Below are positions 1 through 11,262 of a stretch of 64,000 nt of DNA, piece after piece. Made by a program: the position numbers and the translations under genes. The stretch's first letter is position 1. Each line of letters starts with the position of its first letter. This stretch comes from Cheiracanthium punctorium (taxonomy: Eukaryota > Arthropoda > Arachnida > Araneae > Cheiracanthiidae), in NCBI GenBank assembly GCA_038373885.1, contig JAWZYV010010320.1, forward strand, positions 248,001-312,000, written 5' to 3'. Below the pieces are notes generated by a model. That model was given only the letters and a program-made list of their open reading frames with translations, made no database searches and had not been told where the DNA came from.

Positions 1-119
1 CAATAACTTGTAACGTCTTAAACTTTTTCGAAACTTTTATCAAACTTCTCAATAAAAATAAAATAAAAAATAAAGAAAATCTGAAGCACTTTCATATTTG
101 AAGTATGTATTGATGTGTT

Positions 120-441
120 TTATATTAAAAGCGTATCATAATCCATGCTTCCTCCCTATTTGTCTTCCTTATTCCATTAAGTTGGAAAGTGAATCACAAT
201 CCATGTGTCAGCGCTATATGTCTTTCTTGTTCCATTATATTATAAAATGTATCATAACCAATGTGCCAGCCCTATTTGTCTTCCTTGTTCCATTACTTTG
301 GAAAGTGTACCATAGTTCATGTGTTAGAAAATTATGTCCTCCTCGTTCCATTAAATTATAAAATGTATCATAATACTATACGTCAGCCCTACATGTTATA
401 CTTGTTCCATTGCATTGGGAAGTGTATCATAATTCATGAGC
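120..441. repeat. ~59-bp imperfect tandem repeat, about 5-6 units
   Basis: Each unit carries a motif like TATCATAATCCATG, then a pyrimidine-rich stretch (TTTGTCTTCCTTGTTCCATT) and an AT-rich tail. Units start near 130, 189, 248, 307, 366 and 425, and spacing stays close to 58-60 bp. Open frames crossing it are by-products of the repeat. It is followed at about 448-488 by short GCATCGCATTC repeats. No function can be inferred. Confidence 0.75.
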
Positions 442-591
442 TTGGAGTCGCATCGCATTCGCATCGCATTCGATTCACATCGCATTCTTGGCTCCATAAA
501 AAATTCCTCAGAATTGAAATTTATACTAAAATCTCTTACTAAAACGGTTTTCCGATGTGCGCCAAGCGCATTGTAACTGTACTTCACATTT

Positions 592-730
592 ATTACTTTC
601 CGAACATGTACCATGTAAGGAAAGCATTGTAATCATGAAAAAATTCGACTTCGAGATTTTGGTGTTTTTACACGTTTTGAGGGCTTCTGAATCCATTTAT
701 GCTATTTTTACGAGATGTATGTATGTATGT

Positions 731-775
<45 letters not shown>

Positions 776-1300
776 TGAACACGATAGCTCCTGAACGGAG
801 CATTCGATTGTGCTCAAAGTGGGTATATATGTTATAAACCACAGTCGCAAGACCGGTATTGATTTTGGTGTGTATAGGACTTATAGTTTTCCTACAGGGC
901 TACGACAAAGATTTCTTTTACATTCTGGCCTATGGGGGGAAATTCTTGAAAGTGCGCCAGCGTTTAAACGGTACCTTCGATTGAGCTGAAATTGGGTATA
1001 TATGTTATAAATCACTCATGTCATTATATATGTTATAAGACCGGTATTGATTTTGGTGTGTTAAGACTTATAGTTTTTCTACAGGGCTACGACAAAACTT
1101 TCTTTTATATTATGGCATAATGGCATATGGGAAGAAATTCTTGAAAGTGCGCAAGCTTTTAAACGGTGCATTCGATTGAGTTTCAATTTGGTATATATGT
1201 TTGAATAATTCATCGATTAAAATTTATTTAAATGCTTGGTAATGATCTTAATCGTAAGTGTTCGGAAAGTCGAGTGGAGACACTCTAGATTTTTTAACCT
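592..1300 (+). mobile_element. Dispersed element 'A', copy 1, with internal ~180-bp repeats
   Basis: It begins with ACTTTCCGAACATGTACCAT and ends near GTGTTCGGAAAGTCGAGTGG, so the ends share a short inverted match (TTTCCGAACA / TGTTCGGAAA). The body holds about three tandem units of 175-190 bp, each with CATTCGATTGAGCT, GGTATATATGTTATAAA, AAGACCGGTATTGATTTTGG and CTACAGGGCTACGACAAA. The same family recurs at 21306-21947 (same strand) and about 10100-11262 (opposite strand). No coding capacity is seen and the superfamily is unknown. Confidence 0.7.
714..776. repeat. (TGTA)n/(TG)n microsatellite
   Basis: A run of GTATGTATG grades into about 20 GT dinucleotides inside element A. The copy at 21306-21947 has only a short TG run at the same place, so the expansion is specific to this copy. 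Confidence 0.95.
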
Positions 1301-1781
1301 AATGTAGACACATTTATAAGCACTTAATAATAAATTAATTCAATAAACAGCAGCGTTAGGCCATTTCTCGTCAAATATAGAAGATATCGTCAGGCTGAGT
1401 TAAGTTTTGAGTCTTACTTTATGGTTCTAAACTTGGAGATAAATCATTAAACCTTGGCGACTTTTGACTCTTTCCTACCTCGTCATTTGGCGACCCTTGA
1501 TAAGTAGGGATCGACCGATAGTATCGGCGCCGATACCTCCTATTTTTTTAGGTATCGGTATCGGTTCTTTCTATTCTAAAAGTATCGGGGTAGTATCGGT
1601 TTCTGTTGCTTTCATCCATTTTCACCGATACTTTTCAAAAGAAAACCACGCAAGCGCAACACCATTCTAGAGTTTTTATTTTGGTAATGATATGAGAGGC
1701 GTCGTCTCATTGGCACATTTGTTTGCGCGAGTGTTTTCGAACTGTGTTTCTGTTTTTTTTTTTAATTCTAACCATCGATAA

Positions 1782-1937
1782 ATGGATGTCGTATCACCAA
1801 GTGTGGTCGAAATTATGGACGAAGAATCGTTAGATGACAGTTTAACAGTGCAATCGCCTATTCTTGAATTGGTGCCCAACACTAAATACGCTATCTGTAA
1901 GGATTGCAAAAAACAAATGTCGAGAGGTAGGCTATAA
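1782..1937 (+). pseudogene. 5' exon of a hAT (ZBED-type) transposase, truncated
   Basis: An ATG at 1782 opens a 51-codon frame. Its last part contains CKDCKKQMSRG, which matches the first CxxC half of a BED-type zinc finger as found at the N-terminus of hAT transposases. The upstream residues are acidic (EIMDEESLDD), as is common in these proteins. A splice-donor-like AGAG|GTAGGC at 1923-1932 would end the exon at 1926, and without splicing the frame stops at 1935-1937. The second zinc-ligand pair, RNase-H-like core and dimerisation domain are not found downstream, where later insertions lie. It sits 277 bp inside the left end of the hAT element, where its own transposase would be expected. 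The splice donor and BED call are inference. Confidence 0.5.
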
Positions 1938-2024
1938 TTTTACTTCAGTTTTATAAACGTTTATTTTCTCACTATGTGGACTCGAAAAAGAGTTCATTCA
2001 TATCTATATCTATATATATATATA

Positions 2025-3028
2025 CACAATTGAATCTCCCTATAACGAACTCGCTCGGTTCCAGTTAAAAAAATTCGCTATAGAGAAAATTTCGTTGTAC
2101 AGAGATTAGAGATTTTTTCAGTTACTTCAGCAAATATCACAAGCTTTTTAGTTAATTGGATGTTTAAAAATATTAAATTATGATTTTCAATTAAAAATAA
2201 ATTGGTATTTATTATAAATTTGTTAAACTTACGGTTTCTTACTTTTCATTGTATAAATGAAGTGTTCAAAGGTAAAGACAATCCACGAATTTAGAGAATA
2301 AAATATGTAATGCACATACGTTTATTTTACTTCAAAATTCCATTATTTTACATTGTTTTGCATTCTGTGATTTTAAATTTTCATAAAAATATTCACATTT
2401 TAAAAGTCGGCTTACAATAGAGTGAGGCGCATTTTCTTCCATTTGGAAACTTTTTTTTATGGTTTTGAAAGGTTGAAGAATTACAGTTTGATGTGGTTTT
2501 GGTCGTGAAGCGCAGAGCCTTATTATTATATGGGCAAATCGGGACTTTGCCCAGGGCCCCGGACTTGAAAGGGCCCCCAATTTTAAATGTTTTTTTTCTG
2601 AAATATTCTTTTTTATATCAAAATTTTATGAAAAATATATCAAATTTCATAGATTGGGGGCCCCAAAATCTATCAATGCCCGGTGCCCCTGTTGGTCATA
2701 ATCGGGCGCTGGTAAAGTGTCTTCATTATCGGAGTCAGTTTCACTTTCCTGGCCTCCATTTTTATCATCTATTACTCCTCCACTAAATGGTCTGTTCAAA
2801 AACAAATTTTCTACAAAACTTTTTACTACTACATTTTCTACGACAATTTTAACAAAAAAAAAAAATCAAAGGTAAATCTGAAATATTCGCTATGGAAAGA
2901 TAAGCTCTTCGTTATATGGAAAATGTTTATAGTGTTATTTAAGCCTTAAAGTTACGTTTCCTTGAAAAATTTCGTTTTAGGGAGAAATTCGTGGTAAGGA
3001 GACTTCGTTATAGGGAGATTCTACTGTG
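2025..3028. mobile_element. Tigger/pogo-like non-autonomous element
   Basis: The left end reads GAATCTCCCTATAACGAAC and the right end is the inverse (TTCGTTATAGGGAGATTC), followed by TACTG. Such AATCTCCCTATAACGAA ends are typical of Tc1/mariner-superfamily Tigger-like elements. A similar subterminal ATTCGCTAT motif occurs inside both ends. A GC-rich module (2520-2700, with GGGCCCC and GGGGGCCCC in inverted arrangement) is nested within. No transposase frame is seen. Exact termini and the TA duplication are blurred by mutation. Confidence 0.6.
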
Positions 3029-3231
3029 GGCAACCTTTGAAAAGTTGTGGGCCAAACTTTAGGATGTCAGCGAAGTCGCGGGCCAAACTTGCGGATTTTA
3101 GCGAAGTGGCGGGCCGTATAATTGGGATTTATATGGGATATTGAATGAATTATACGCCGTTTTCAAATGTTTCGCGGGCCGGATCAAAAGCCGGGGGGGC
3201 CACATCCGGCCAGCGGGCCGGCGGTTGCCCA
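3027..3231. mobile_element. Small TIR element (TGGGCAACC ends), hAT-MITE-like
   Basis: About 205 bp with ends TGGGCAACC and GGTTGCCCA. The interior repeats GCGGGCCAAACTT-type blocks and a GGCCGGATCAAAAGCC module. GC content is much higher than the flanks. It resembles the hAT MITEs whose ends read GGGCAACC/GCGGGCC. No clear TSD. Confidence 0.5.
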
Positions 3232-3589
3232 GATGTGTGTTAAAGTGTAATATTTCAGCCTTCGAAATACGTTTGAGGAATTTGTTTCTATTTAGCTTAT
3301 AGAACTTCAGATACAGACATTTTAATATTAGTCAGCCGGAAATATTTGAAACGGAAAGTAGCCTTCTGCTATCGGAAGTGAATCGTATTTCTGCGCATGC
3401 AAACGGGGATAGGGTTTGAACCGAATGACGTTTTTCAGACGAGCTTTTTTGGGTCTAATATGGAAACCTTTTATCTGGCTCATAGCAACAATTAGGCGAA
3501 AAAATAGAGGTCGAGAAAAATTGATTTAAATATTTGTACCAGTCGGCACTGGAAATGGATTCTCTGATTAATATATCCGTTTAACTCTC

Positions 3590-3880
3590 CCCCCCCCCAT
3601 GTTTGTGTTCTGTCAAGCCTAAATGAGGGGCATCTACCTATAGGGGCTTGGGCGGAGGACTTAAGGGAGTCTTAACGCATATTCACATAACATCTGGAGA
3701 AAATCGCCCAAAACTCAGACCCCTAGATCGATTGCCACGCGAGGCGAAAGAATTCCGAACCTGCAGACTAAAACGCTTCCCGGTGCTCATCTTTTTATAA
3801 ATTCGGCCATTCGTCGGCATGATTGAATAGAAGAGAAAGACTAGAATTACTGTAAATTCACACTTCAATGTATCCTCTGC
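3590..3880 (-). mobile_element. tRNA-derived SINE, degraded copy (minus strand)
   Basis: On the minus strand the body TTTTCTCCAGATGT and the preceding AGTTTTGG match the SINE at 18690-18938. A B-box-like GGTTCGGAATTC lies near 3752-3763. The A box is not recognisable. A poly-C run precedes GTTTGTG at the distal end. The copy sits inside the hAT element at 1505-4150. Confidence 0.5.
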
Positions 3881-4504
3881 TTTTTCTTTTTAATGCTTTC
3901 TACTGGGATCAAATTTCATCATGCTGTTATTCATTTTAACGAAAACTACACTCCCATTACAAAAACTGCCCAGAATACAAATGTAGGTTTAAATGACATT
4001 AAACTGTATAAAGTATCGGTAGCGGTTAAGTATCGGTATCGGCCGATACCATAACTTAAAAGTATCGGTATCGGCTATTGCTGAAAATGAATTTACAGGT
4101 AACGTATCGGTATCGGTCATCGGCGAAAATGTGGTATTGGTCGATCCCTATTGATAAGTGATTCGCCGTTTTTTCGAGTAGGCGGGAATCAGTTTTTGAA
4201 ATTAATGGCAATTAAGTGCTGATTAATTCTTCATTAGAGAATTAGAGTATAAATTAGGTAGCATTCTTTAAAAAAAGGGAAAGGAAAATCAGGTCGAACT
4301 TATTGATTATGAAACACTTTCCAGCAGATTAAGGGTGCAAGTGCAACAATTTTTCTTTTTTTTTTTTTTTTTAAGTTATTGTGACACAAATGTTATGCTC
4401 TGGATGAAAATAACTAGACAATTTTTAAAGTCCTCTGATCAAATGAACTCCGATTAAATGTGATATAAAAATGTTTGAGTTCTCTTAGAACAGGTACTCA
4501 GCTA

Positions 4505-4680
4505 TTAACCCTTTGAGGCGCAACCCTTTCCCAATGCTGAAAAAAGGGCAGCCGTTGCCATCGCTCGACTTAACTACCAGCAAGATGGCGGACGATTTAA
4601 AAGTTCATCGCTGCCACAGATCTAGAGACCCTTTTTTGACGACAGCTGGCTGTGCGGCACAGCCAAAAAACGGAACACAC
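4505..4680 (+). mobile_element. piggyBac-like MITE, left part only
   Basis: It starts TTAACCCTTTGAGGCGCAAC at a TTAA, as in the full copies at 25154 and 39924. It continues through GGGCAGCCGTTGCCA and the left half of the internal palindrome (GATCTAGAGACCC ... CAGCTGGCTGTG), then stops at about 4670. The right end is missing. Confidence 0.65.
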
Positions 4681-5026
4681 AATGAATAGTTCAAGTAATA
4701 AGTGAAATATTAAGAATTAATGAAATTTTTAATTTTAAATTTTAAGTAAAGATATGAATTAAGTTTGAAGGTGGAAGGGGGGTCATCAAGATAGCTCTGT
4801 AAAAATGAATGAAAATGGCTATTTTTAGGATTTTTTGTCCAGTTTCCCACTAATGATAGAAATTAAAGTACTATTTAAAAAAAAAATCAATTCATCTTTT
4901 AACTATACCTACTAATTTTTTCAAGTCAATATTGATAAAATTTTATTTTTCAATAAATTTTAATTTGATTTTCTCAATTGGGAACATTGGCCTGTAAAAG
5001 GTTAAGAATTAAATAGTTTTCATCCG
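4681..5026. other. AT-rich stretch without recognised features
   Basis: Low-complexity AT-rich DNA with homopolymer runs. No repeat family shared with the rest of the window was recognised. Confidence 0.6.
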
Positions 5027-5500
5027 TTAAAAGAAAATTCTTCTTACTGAAGAGATAAAATGCATTTTTTGGGGTTTTTTCGCAGAATATATCGAAAGAA
5101 AAAATTCTTTTAATGAATACATTCTAAAATAAAAGAACAGGTGAAAATTCGATAGAAATATTGAAAAAAAGAGAAGAAATACAAAGGGTTCGATTGAAAA
5201 TAGACACGTATCTTCAATATGAAGGGAAAATGTGAAACTCTTCAAAATAATTTTTTTTTCAAAAGCATTTTCGTAGAATTTTTTTTTTTTTTTTTGGATA
5301 ATTTCTTTCTGTCTTTTTAATATAATTTCTACACTTTTATCAGTTTTGAAAACAGCAAGGAAGATAAAGCCGATGAAAAGCATGAACAATACCAAAACAC
5401 TTTTTAACAAATACGTCTTACTTTTGGGGGTAGAAAAAAAATCCATAGACAGTGTAAACACGTTTTTCATGTATAACTCATTTTTCAATAAAACCATCAA
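5027..5500 (-). CDS. Doubtful 157-codon ORF with one hydrophobic segment
   Basis: This is one of the longest stop-free frames in the window. The predicted protein is rich in F, K, I and S. It has a basic N-terminal stretch (around residues 24-33, with SKTYLLK) followed by a strongly hydrophobic segment at about residues 34-52 (LVLFMLFIGFIFLAVF), then a lysine-rich linker and a phenylalanine-rich tail. This order resembles the N-terminus of a type II membrane protein, but no family is recognised. Composition mirrors the AT-rich, T/A-homopolymer DNA, including an A-run that encodes KKKKK, so chance is the likeliest explanation. No clear splice sites or neighbouring exons were seen. Confidence 0.12.
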   Translation of the reverse strand: MMVLLKNELYMKNVFTLSMDFFSTPKSKTYLLKSVLVLFMLFIGFIFLAVFKTDKSVEIILKRQKEIIQKKKKKFYENAFEKKIILKSFTFSLHIEDTCLFSIEPFVFLLFFSIFLSNFHLFFYFRMYSLKEFFLSIYSAKKPQKMHFISSVRRIFF

Positions 5501-6309
5501 GATTAAATAAACAGTGGCGCAGCTTTTTTGAGGTTATGCCTCGAATCACAGCAAATTTGATGACGACACATCGCCAAATTTGGCGAGAAATATTAAACTG
5601 TGTTGGAAAGGGTCTGGCATGGTTTATATACTTTTTGTTATTTTTCCGCGAGCACGTGTTTTAATAACATTACTTCTAACGTCTATTTTTATTTTAGGGA
5701 GAAACAATGGAGAAATTAATAATTCATACTACATCGCTCCCTTCCAGATGAATTGTCACATGGGGAAACAGCGTTATAGCTTTGGAATGGAAATTAACCT
5801 TATGAATATGCAATGAAACATTGTCATAGCTCCCCCTTGCTTTGAAAGTTAATTCGGTGTGATTCTGTACTACTTTCTGTGTTTTTAGAATTGCCCGCAG
5901 ACTTAATATTATAAATATGTACTGCATAAGCCAACAGATTGTATAAACTTTTATGTCTTTTGTATTCACAGACAATAATTCCGGAATATCAATCTAACAC
6001 TGATACAATGTTTTTCTGACTTTCTGCAAAAACGTTAACCTTATTGAGTCGCATTAGGATAGAACTTAAGTTGTGAATTTTAATGGTTATGGAACCTTGG
6101 CGTAGTTTGATAAAAAAATGAGCAAACATGGCTTTGTAAGTTATTTAAATGGATTTATTCATGAAAAGATACTTTTTCGACATTATATTTAGTTGCAAAT
6201 TCATGTTTGTGTGATATTAAAAGATCTGTGTGTTTTTGATAGTAATCTAAATATATTTAATCACAGTTTAAGATATTTCTATATAGTAAAATATGAATAA
6301 GTTGAGTTA
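5501..6309. other. Unassigned AT-rich sequence
   Basis: Contains one ATCGCCAAATTTGGCGAGAAAT stretch (about 5571-5592) reminiscent of the E2F-like blocks in the LTR-like units. Otherwise no gene or repeat is recognised. Confidence 0.5.
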
Positions 6310-6514
6310 TTACATCCAATTATCTCCACGTGGGATAAAGGCCGAACGGTGGGAGGTGTCCTCCGTGAGGGGGGGGGGTGTCTTTCTAAGGGGTTCTATC
6401 CCGTATTTACTCTAAGTCCACGGCTAACCACGGGAAACCACAGCTAACAGGGGTTAGGTCGGAGGACGCGACCTGATTTTGAACCAGGCACCTTCCGTCT
6501 CCCAGTTCAGAGCA
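6310..6514 (-). mobile_element. tRNA-derived SINE, 3' part, split by the 11.7-kb element
   Basis: Read on the minus strand, the tRNA-like head would start in the right flank (18222-18240, TGACCGAGTGCATAG) and continue here as TGCTCTGAACTGGGAGACGG, then the B box TGGTTCAAAATCAGG and a body like the SINE at 18690. The two halves join precisely if 6515-18219 and one copy of the CA at its edges are removed. The A box (ACCGAGTGCATAGTGC) spans the insertion point. Confidence 0.65.
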
Positions 6515-6518
6515 CACT

Positions 6519-7397
6519 GCAAAAAATATTCCTGTAAATCAACAGAAAAAGTCTGGCAGCAAAAAGTTGCCAGAAATATTCTGTAGGCAGAAATTTTCTG
6601 TTGCCAGGAGCTGTATGTTATATGACAAAAAAATTCTGTTCCCTACAGAAATTTTCCGTATACATATAAAAGTCGTTTCCAAGCGGCGTTTTACAGTTGA
6701 TTTCTGTATACAGAAACTATCTGTAGGGGTTACAGAATCATTCTGTTGAATAACATTTATTACTGTCGACAGAAAATTTCTGTATACAGAAATTTTCTGG
6801 CAACTTTTTGCTGCCAGTAATTCTTCTGTATACAGGAACTTCCTGTAGACAGAAAGATGTTACATTCTGGCAACATTTTGCTGCAGTTTTTCTGTTAATT
6901 TACAGAAATAGTATTTTTAGTTATTTCATATATTACTATTATATTTCTCCAAATGTTTAATTTTTTTTATACATATACTAAAAAATTTAATAAATTTACA
7001 ACAATATAATTTGTAATACATGAAATAAATATAATACCAGTAAGTAGTCTGGTATTATACTTATTTTATTATTACTATTATATTTTTGTAAATGCATTAA
7101 AAATTTTAAATATGTGTATAAAAATATGGTACTGACGTATTATCCTGGAGGTCATTCCTGACAAACTATTCTCTGTCAAATGAGTTGCCAAACTATTGGC
7201 AATATATTCAAAACCATTAATAATTTCATATGCCCGGCATTTATCTCGGCAAACCGCCGGGATAAATCGCAAGTACCAAAAATATTTAAACATTTGGAGA
7301 AATATAATAGTAATATAAGATATAACTAAAAATACTATTTCTGTAAATTAACAGAAAAACTGGCAGAAAAATATTGCCAGAATGTAACATCATAGCT
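6519..7397. repeat. Subterminal CAGAA-palindrome cluster and foldback
   Basis: From 6519 to 6918 the motif CAGAAATTTTCTG and variants (TTCTGTATACAGAAA) recur at least eight times, framed by GGCAGCAAAAAGTTGCCAG blocks. The segment 6858-6962 is inverted at about 7285-7397 (shared GATGTTACATTCTGGCAA and CTGTTAATTTACAGAAATAG), giving arms of about 105-112 bp. Dense subterminal repeats in both orientations are a hallmark of transposase-binding regions in CACTA elements. Confidence 0.65.
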
Positions 7398-7429
7398 GCC
7401 AATTCAGACAGTTAAAAAAATAGAAGATT

Positions 7430-7775
7430 TTTTTTTAAATTACCATGCAATATCGACATTTTATTTTGAAATCTTGTTCAACCAGAAACGTTGTAAAACA
7501 AACATTCTGCCTTTATTCCAATTAAATCGTTGTCGGTGGTACAAATAGATCTTATTGAAGGAGATGCATCAATAGCTTTTGCACTTTAAAGGTGCTTAGC
7601 TATCTTCGTGTGCACAACTATGTCGCTTTTACCTCCGTGCGATATCGAGAAATCACACCCACACACCGAGCAAAATGCATGCTTATCACCGAGCTTTGAC
7701 TTTAGCACGAACTTAAAATCCTTCACATAACCATCTTTGAAAGTTTAGTAATATTTCTTGGTCGGCATTTCGTTT
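7430..7775 (-). pseudogene. Zinc-finger transposase-like protein remnant
   Basis: On the minus strand from about 7770 the frame reads MPTKKYY, a stop, then YVKDFKFVLKSKLGDKHAFC and on through a zinc-finger signature CSVCGCDFSISHGG ... DIVVHTKIAKH, with C-x2-C and spaced histidines. Then come a stop, an IKAECLF motif, and after a frameshift TTFLVEQDFK. The order zinc finger - AECLF/TNFLVE matches the N-terminal part of hAT-type transposases or domesticated relatives common in arthropod genomes. At least two stops and one frameshift make it inactive. It lies about 0.9 kb inside the left end of the 11.7-kb element, so it may be that element's protein or an older insertion. The zinc-finger reading is clear and the superfamily is inferred. 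Confidence 0.55.
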
Positions 7776-7779
7776 TAGC

Positions 7780-10099
7780 CGACAATTAATCATCACCGCT
7801 GAAGCAGCATGTAAGATCGAAATCAAAACAATTTTGTTTTGCCGTTGCCAGATTGCTGTAAATAAAATCGTATAAGTAAACGTATATATTCAGTGCGCAC
7901 AGTTACGACGCCGGCCAAATTCACTTAAATATTATCTATCTACGACTTTTCCTCTGGAGTATTTGCGGAATCGTAAACCGGCTATCTTTCCCCTCGATTG
8001 CGCAGTAAGGGCCCGTTTACATGTGAAAATAGAAAATCCCGGGTTAAAGCGGAGTACAGGGGAAAACTCGCAAAATTTATTTTTCTTTTTTTTAATCACT
8101 GAATCTGAACTTTTTGTGTTCAAAATCTGTACCTAGAGATATAAGTATACTCATACTTTAAAATAATCTTAATAGACACAAATAACTCTTCAGTTCAACA
8201 GTAAATTAAAAAATTAAAGGTCTGAATTAAACATTCTGTGCGAGTAATAATTGAGAGCAGTTTCAAGAACACGAGTACTTACCGAAGCCGCAACTACTGT
8301 TTACGACACCTCGGGCAAACCTTAACTAGGGTGCCCCTCCCAAGGGGCGATAACTGATCTTGGCACTCCCTTTAGCACAGCAGCCGCATCATGTGCCCCA
8401 CTTACTTCAACAAGAGAAATAAGTATTTTTTTCCCATGAAAAGATAGGAGGATGAGTGTACTTGTAATGAAAATTTTTACATATCATTTATAATCATGCC
8501 ATTAGAGCTCTAAAGCAAAAAATTATCTATAGCAGAGCTTGACAACCTGCAGTCTGTCTCCTTAGATAAAAAGGAGAAAGAAAATGAGGGAATTTTACAC
8601 TTTTCCTATCATTTTAGAAATACACAAAGTATTCGATTTCCAGTATAATGAAACATTGTTAAACTCAGCAGCAGATCAAGAGAAAAATATGGGGGGAGAA
8701 ATTTCACTTTTTATTTTCCTTTAGTTCACGCTTATTTTATTTATTTACTGTTTTTTTTTCTTTGGTTAGAATCTGGCATCTAAATAATTGTTTTATAAAT
8801 TGTTGGCACTAAATTGCGGGATAAAAATTTAAGCATAGGTATCATAATAGTGAAAAACAAATGAGGAATTATCCAACATCAGAGAGCATTTTCTCTGCTC
8901 TGCTAGGGTTCATTTTTGAACTACACATTTTAGAAAGCGACACAAAAGCGATCTTCTTGCAAAAAATAAAAAATAAAATAAAATAATAATAATAATAATA
9001 ATTCTTATTTATATAGTCAAACTTGAATAATTCAAAGTTGAAATTTTGAATTGATCATGTTCGAGTTATCCAAGTTTTGCTGTATTAATGAAAACTACAC
9101 ACAATACTTTTACTATTGTTCACTTAAATTAAAAATAACTCATTTCAGATTCTATTTTAAACACTACAGTTACAAGAATGCATTGTTGCCATAAGTTGTT
9201 AAATTGAACCATTAAATGAAAGTCACTTCTAGACAAACTCTTGAAAATAAATGAAAATGCATAAATATAAAACAAATAGAGCATTAAATGGTGCATTAAA
9301 AAATAATCTGATTTTGAATGCTATTGTAGTGTTTGAATGCTATGGTATTCTCGGAAAAATCCAAACCATTTAGACTTAAAAGTCACAAAATTAGTTAACT
9401 AAAATTATCAGCTACACTATTAAAAAAAAAAAAAAAAAAAAAAAAAATTGGAAGTGTTGCCTTAAAATATGTGGTAGCTCTTGTAGTTTAAATTGCAGGA
9501 ACATTTCTGCACTAGGCAGGCAAGGTATTTATAAATGTTTCTGCATATTTTGAAAAAATATTTAAATATTTTCCCACTTTTTTTGCAAAGGTTTCTAGAT
9601 TAAAGGTGAATAGATGCGTAATGTTTCAGCATATTTTGGGGAAAATATTCAGTAACCTCTCTGTTTATTTCACAAAGGTTTCCGAATTAATATGCAATAT
9701 TCCTATTAATAAATTGAATTTTATTAATTTTAATGAGTTTTAAAATAAGGGTTTAACTTATGACTGCTTTTTTTACAAAAGAAAATCTTAAAATAATGAA
9801 AAAGTAATTTTTACTATCATAAAGTCATAAAAAAATCATAAATTACCAACTGATTTTGGTTCCCTGCAATTTGTCATACTAAAATTGTACATTGGATTTT
9901 TCACCCCCCCCCTCTATGAATCTTAAATATAAGGTTCTTTATAGAACCTTTTATTTGTTTGAGATAGTTTTCAGAGAAGGTGGAAAAAAATATTATTAGC
10001 TGACTTTCGGCAGTTCATTTTATACTTAGAAAAAGACTGGAATAACTCCACGGACTTTCCAAACTCTTGATCTTTATCAAGCATTCAAATAAATTTAAT
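7780..10099. other. Interior of the 11.7-kb element, unassigned
   Basis: AT-rich DNA with an (AAT)n run near 8984-9001 and an A-run at 9421-9447. A GC-richer patch at 8330-8390 (GGGTGCCCCTCCCAAGGGGC) is not assigned. No coding signal was recognised on either strand. Confidence 0.5.
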
Positions 10100-11262
10100 C
10101 AGCTCAATTAAATGTAGTGTTCAGACACTACTGTACTTCAAATAATTTGAGTGTATAGGCCGCAATGTATAATTTTTTGTAGCCCTGTAAAATAAAAAAC
10201 TGCAAGCACTCCGCATACTAAAATATGTACAGTGTGCAAAACAGTGACCTATAATATGCATATACCTAATTGAGTACTCTTTAGATGCTACTACACTTTC
10301 AAGAATTTGCGCCATAAAGTACAAGAATATTTTGTAGCACTGTACAAAACATGTGCTCTACCCATATCAAAATCTATACAGGTTGTGTGACTGTGAACTA
10401 TGAAGTTTTATTAAAATGCACTATTTAGGCGCTAGCGCACTATAAATGATTTCCATTTGTACTCCGTTATGTATGAGAATTTTTTTTTTTTGCAACCCGT
10501 GAACATTGAATGCGATAACACCTCTATATGTGTATTCACACCTTAGAAATTCAGAATACGCCTTAAGAATTTCGGAATGCGTGTTTTTACTCATTGCTTT
10601 TCCATATAAAATTAAGTATATTTTGATAAATAATTATGATTTGCTGATTTTAAATTTTAAAAATCTAATTTTTGTATTAGTTTTTGTTGAACTGACATTT
10701 ATGTACCTAGATGTATAATCAGCTATTATTTATGTGTCAAATGCAATTTAATTATGTATTTGAAAATTTAGCATAACTGTTTGTTGTTTTAATTACTTGT
10801 TTGGAAAAGAAAATACTTCTTCTAAAAAGGTTAAGGTGTATTTTTACTCATCTGAAAAAAATCCTAGGTGGATCACTGCCCATGAACAAATTATCAGCTC
10901 TATGCACACCAAAATCTATGCAGGTCATGTGATCGTTACTAGCACACTTTGAAGAATTTCTATCTATAGGCCATAACGTAAATTTTTTTGTAGCCCTGTA
11001 AAAAATTTATAAGTCCTATACACACCAAAATCAAGAACGTTCATGTGGCAATGGTCTATAATATGCATACCAAATTTGAACTCAATCGAATGCATCATTT
11101 AGGAGCTATCGCGTTCACTCATACACACACATGCACAGATACATCTTCTAAAAATAGTATAAGTGAATTCAGAAGAGCTCAAAACGTAAATACATTAAGA
11201 TCTCTAAAGTCAAATTTTTTCATGATTACAATACTTTCCTAACATGGTACATGCTCGAAAAG
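10100..11262 (-). mobile_element. Dispersed element 'A', copy 2, diverged, minus strand
   Basis: The minus-strand start at about 11262 carries CATGTTAGGAAAGTATTGTA and TCATGAAAAAATTTGAC, as in the other copies. Going leftward it shows several 170-200-bp units with GTAGCCCTGTA (inverse TACAGGGCTAC), CACACCAAAATC and a TAATATGCATAcC block. It has more units than copies 1 and 3 and is much more diverged. It lies inside the 11.7-kb element. Confidence 0.55.

Larger units (their letters stand above)
1505..4150. mobile_element. hAT-like DNA transposon, 2.6 kb, TSD TTGATAAG
   Basis: The ends are TAGGGATCGACCGATA (1505) and the inverse ATTGGTCGATCCCTA (to 4150), flanked by perfect 8-bp duplications TTGATAAG at 1497-1504 and 4151-4158. 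An 8-bp TSD with TAGGGATCGACCGAT ends is typical of hAT elements. Both subterminal zones are rich in TATCGGTATCGG motifs (1508-1650 and 4008-4140). A probable 5' transposase exon lies at 1782-1926, but the catalytic region is gone. The interior instead holds a Tigger-like element, a small TIR element and a SINE. Confidence 0.85.

Noticed and set aside
668..850. 60-codon frame with poly-Thr-His
   Set aside because: Simple translation of the TG/CA microsatellite.
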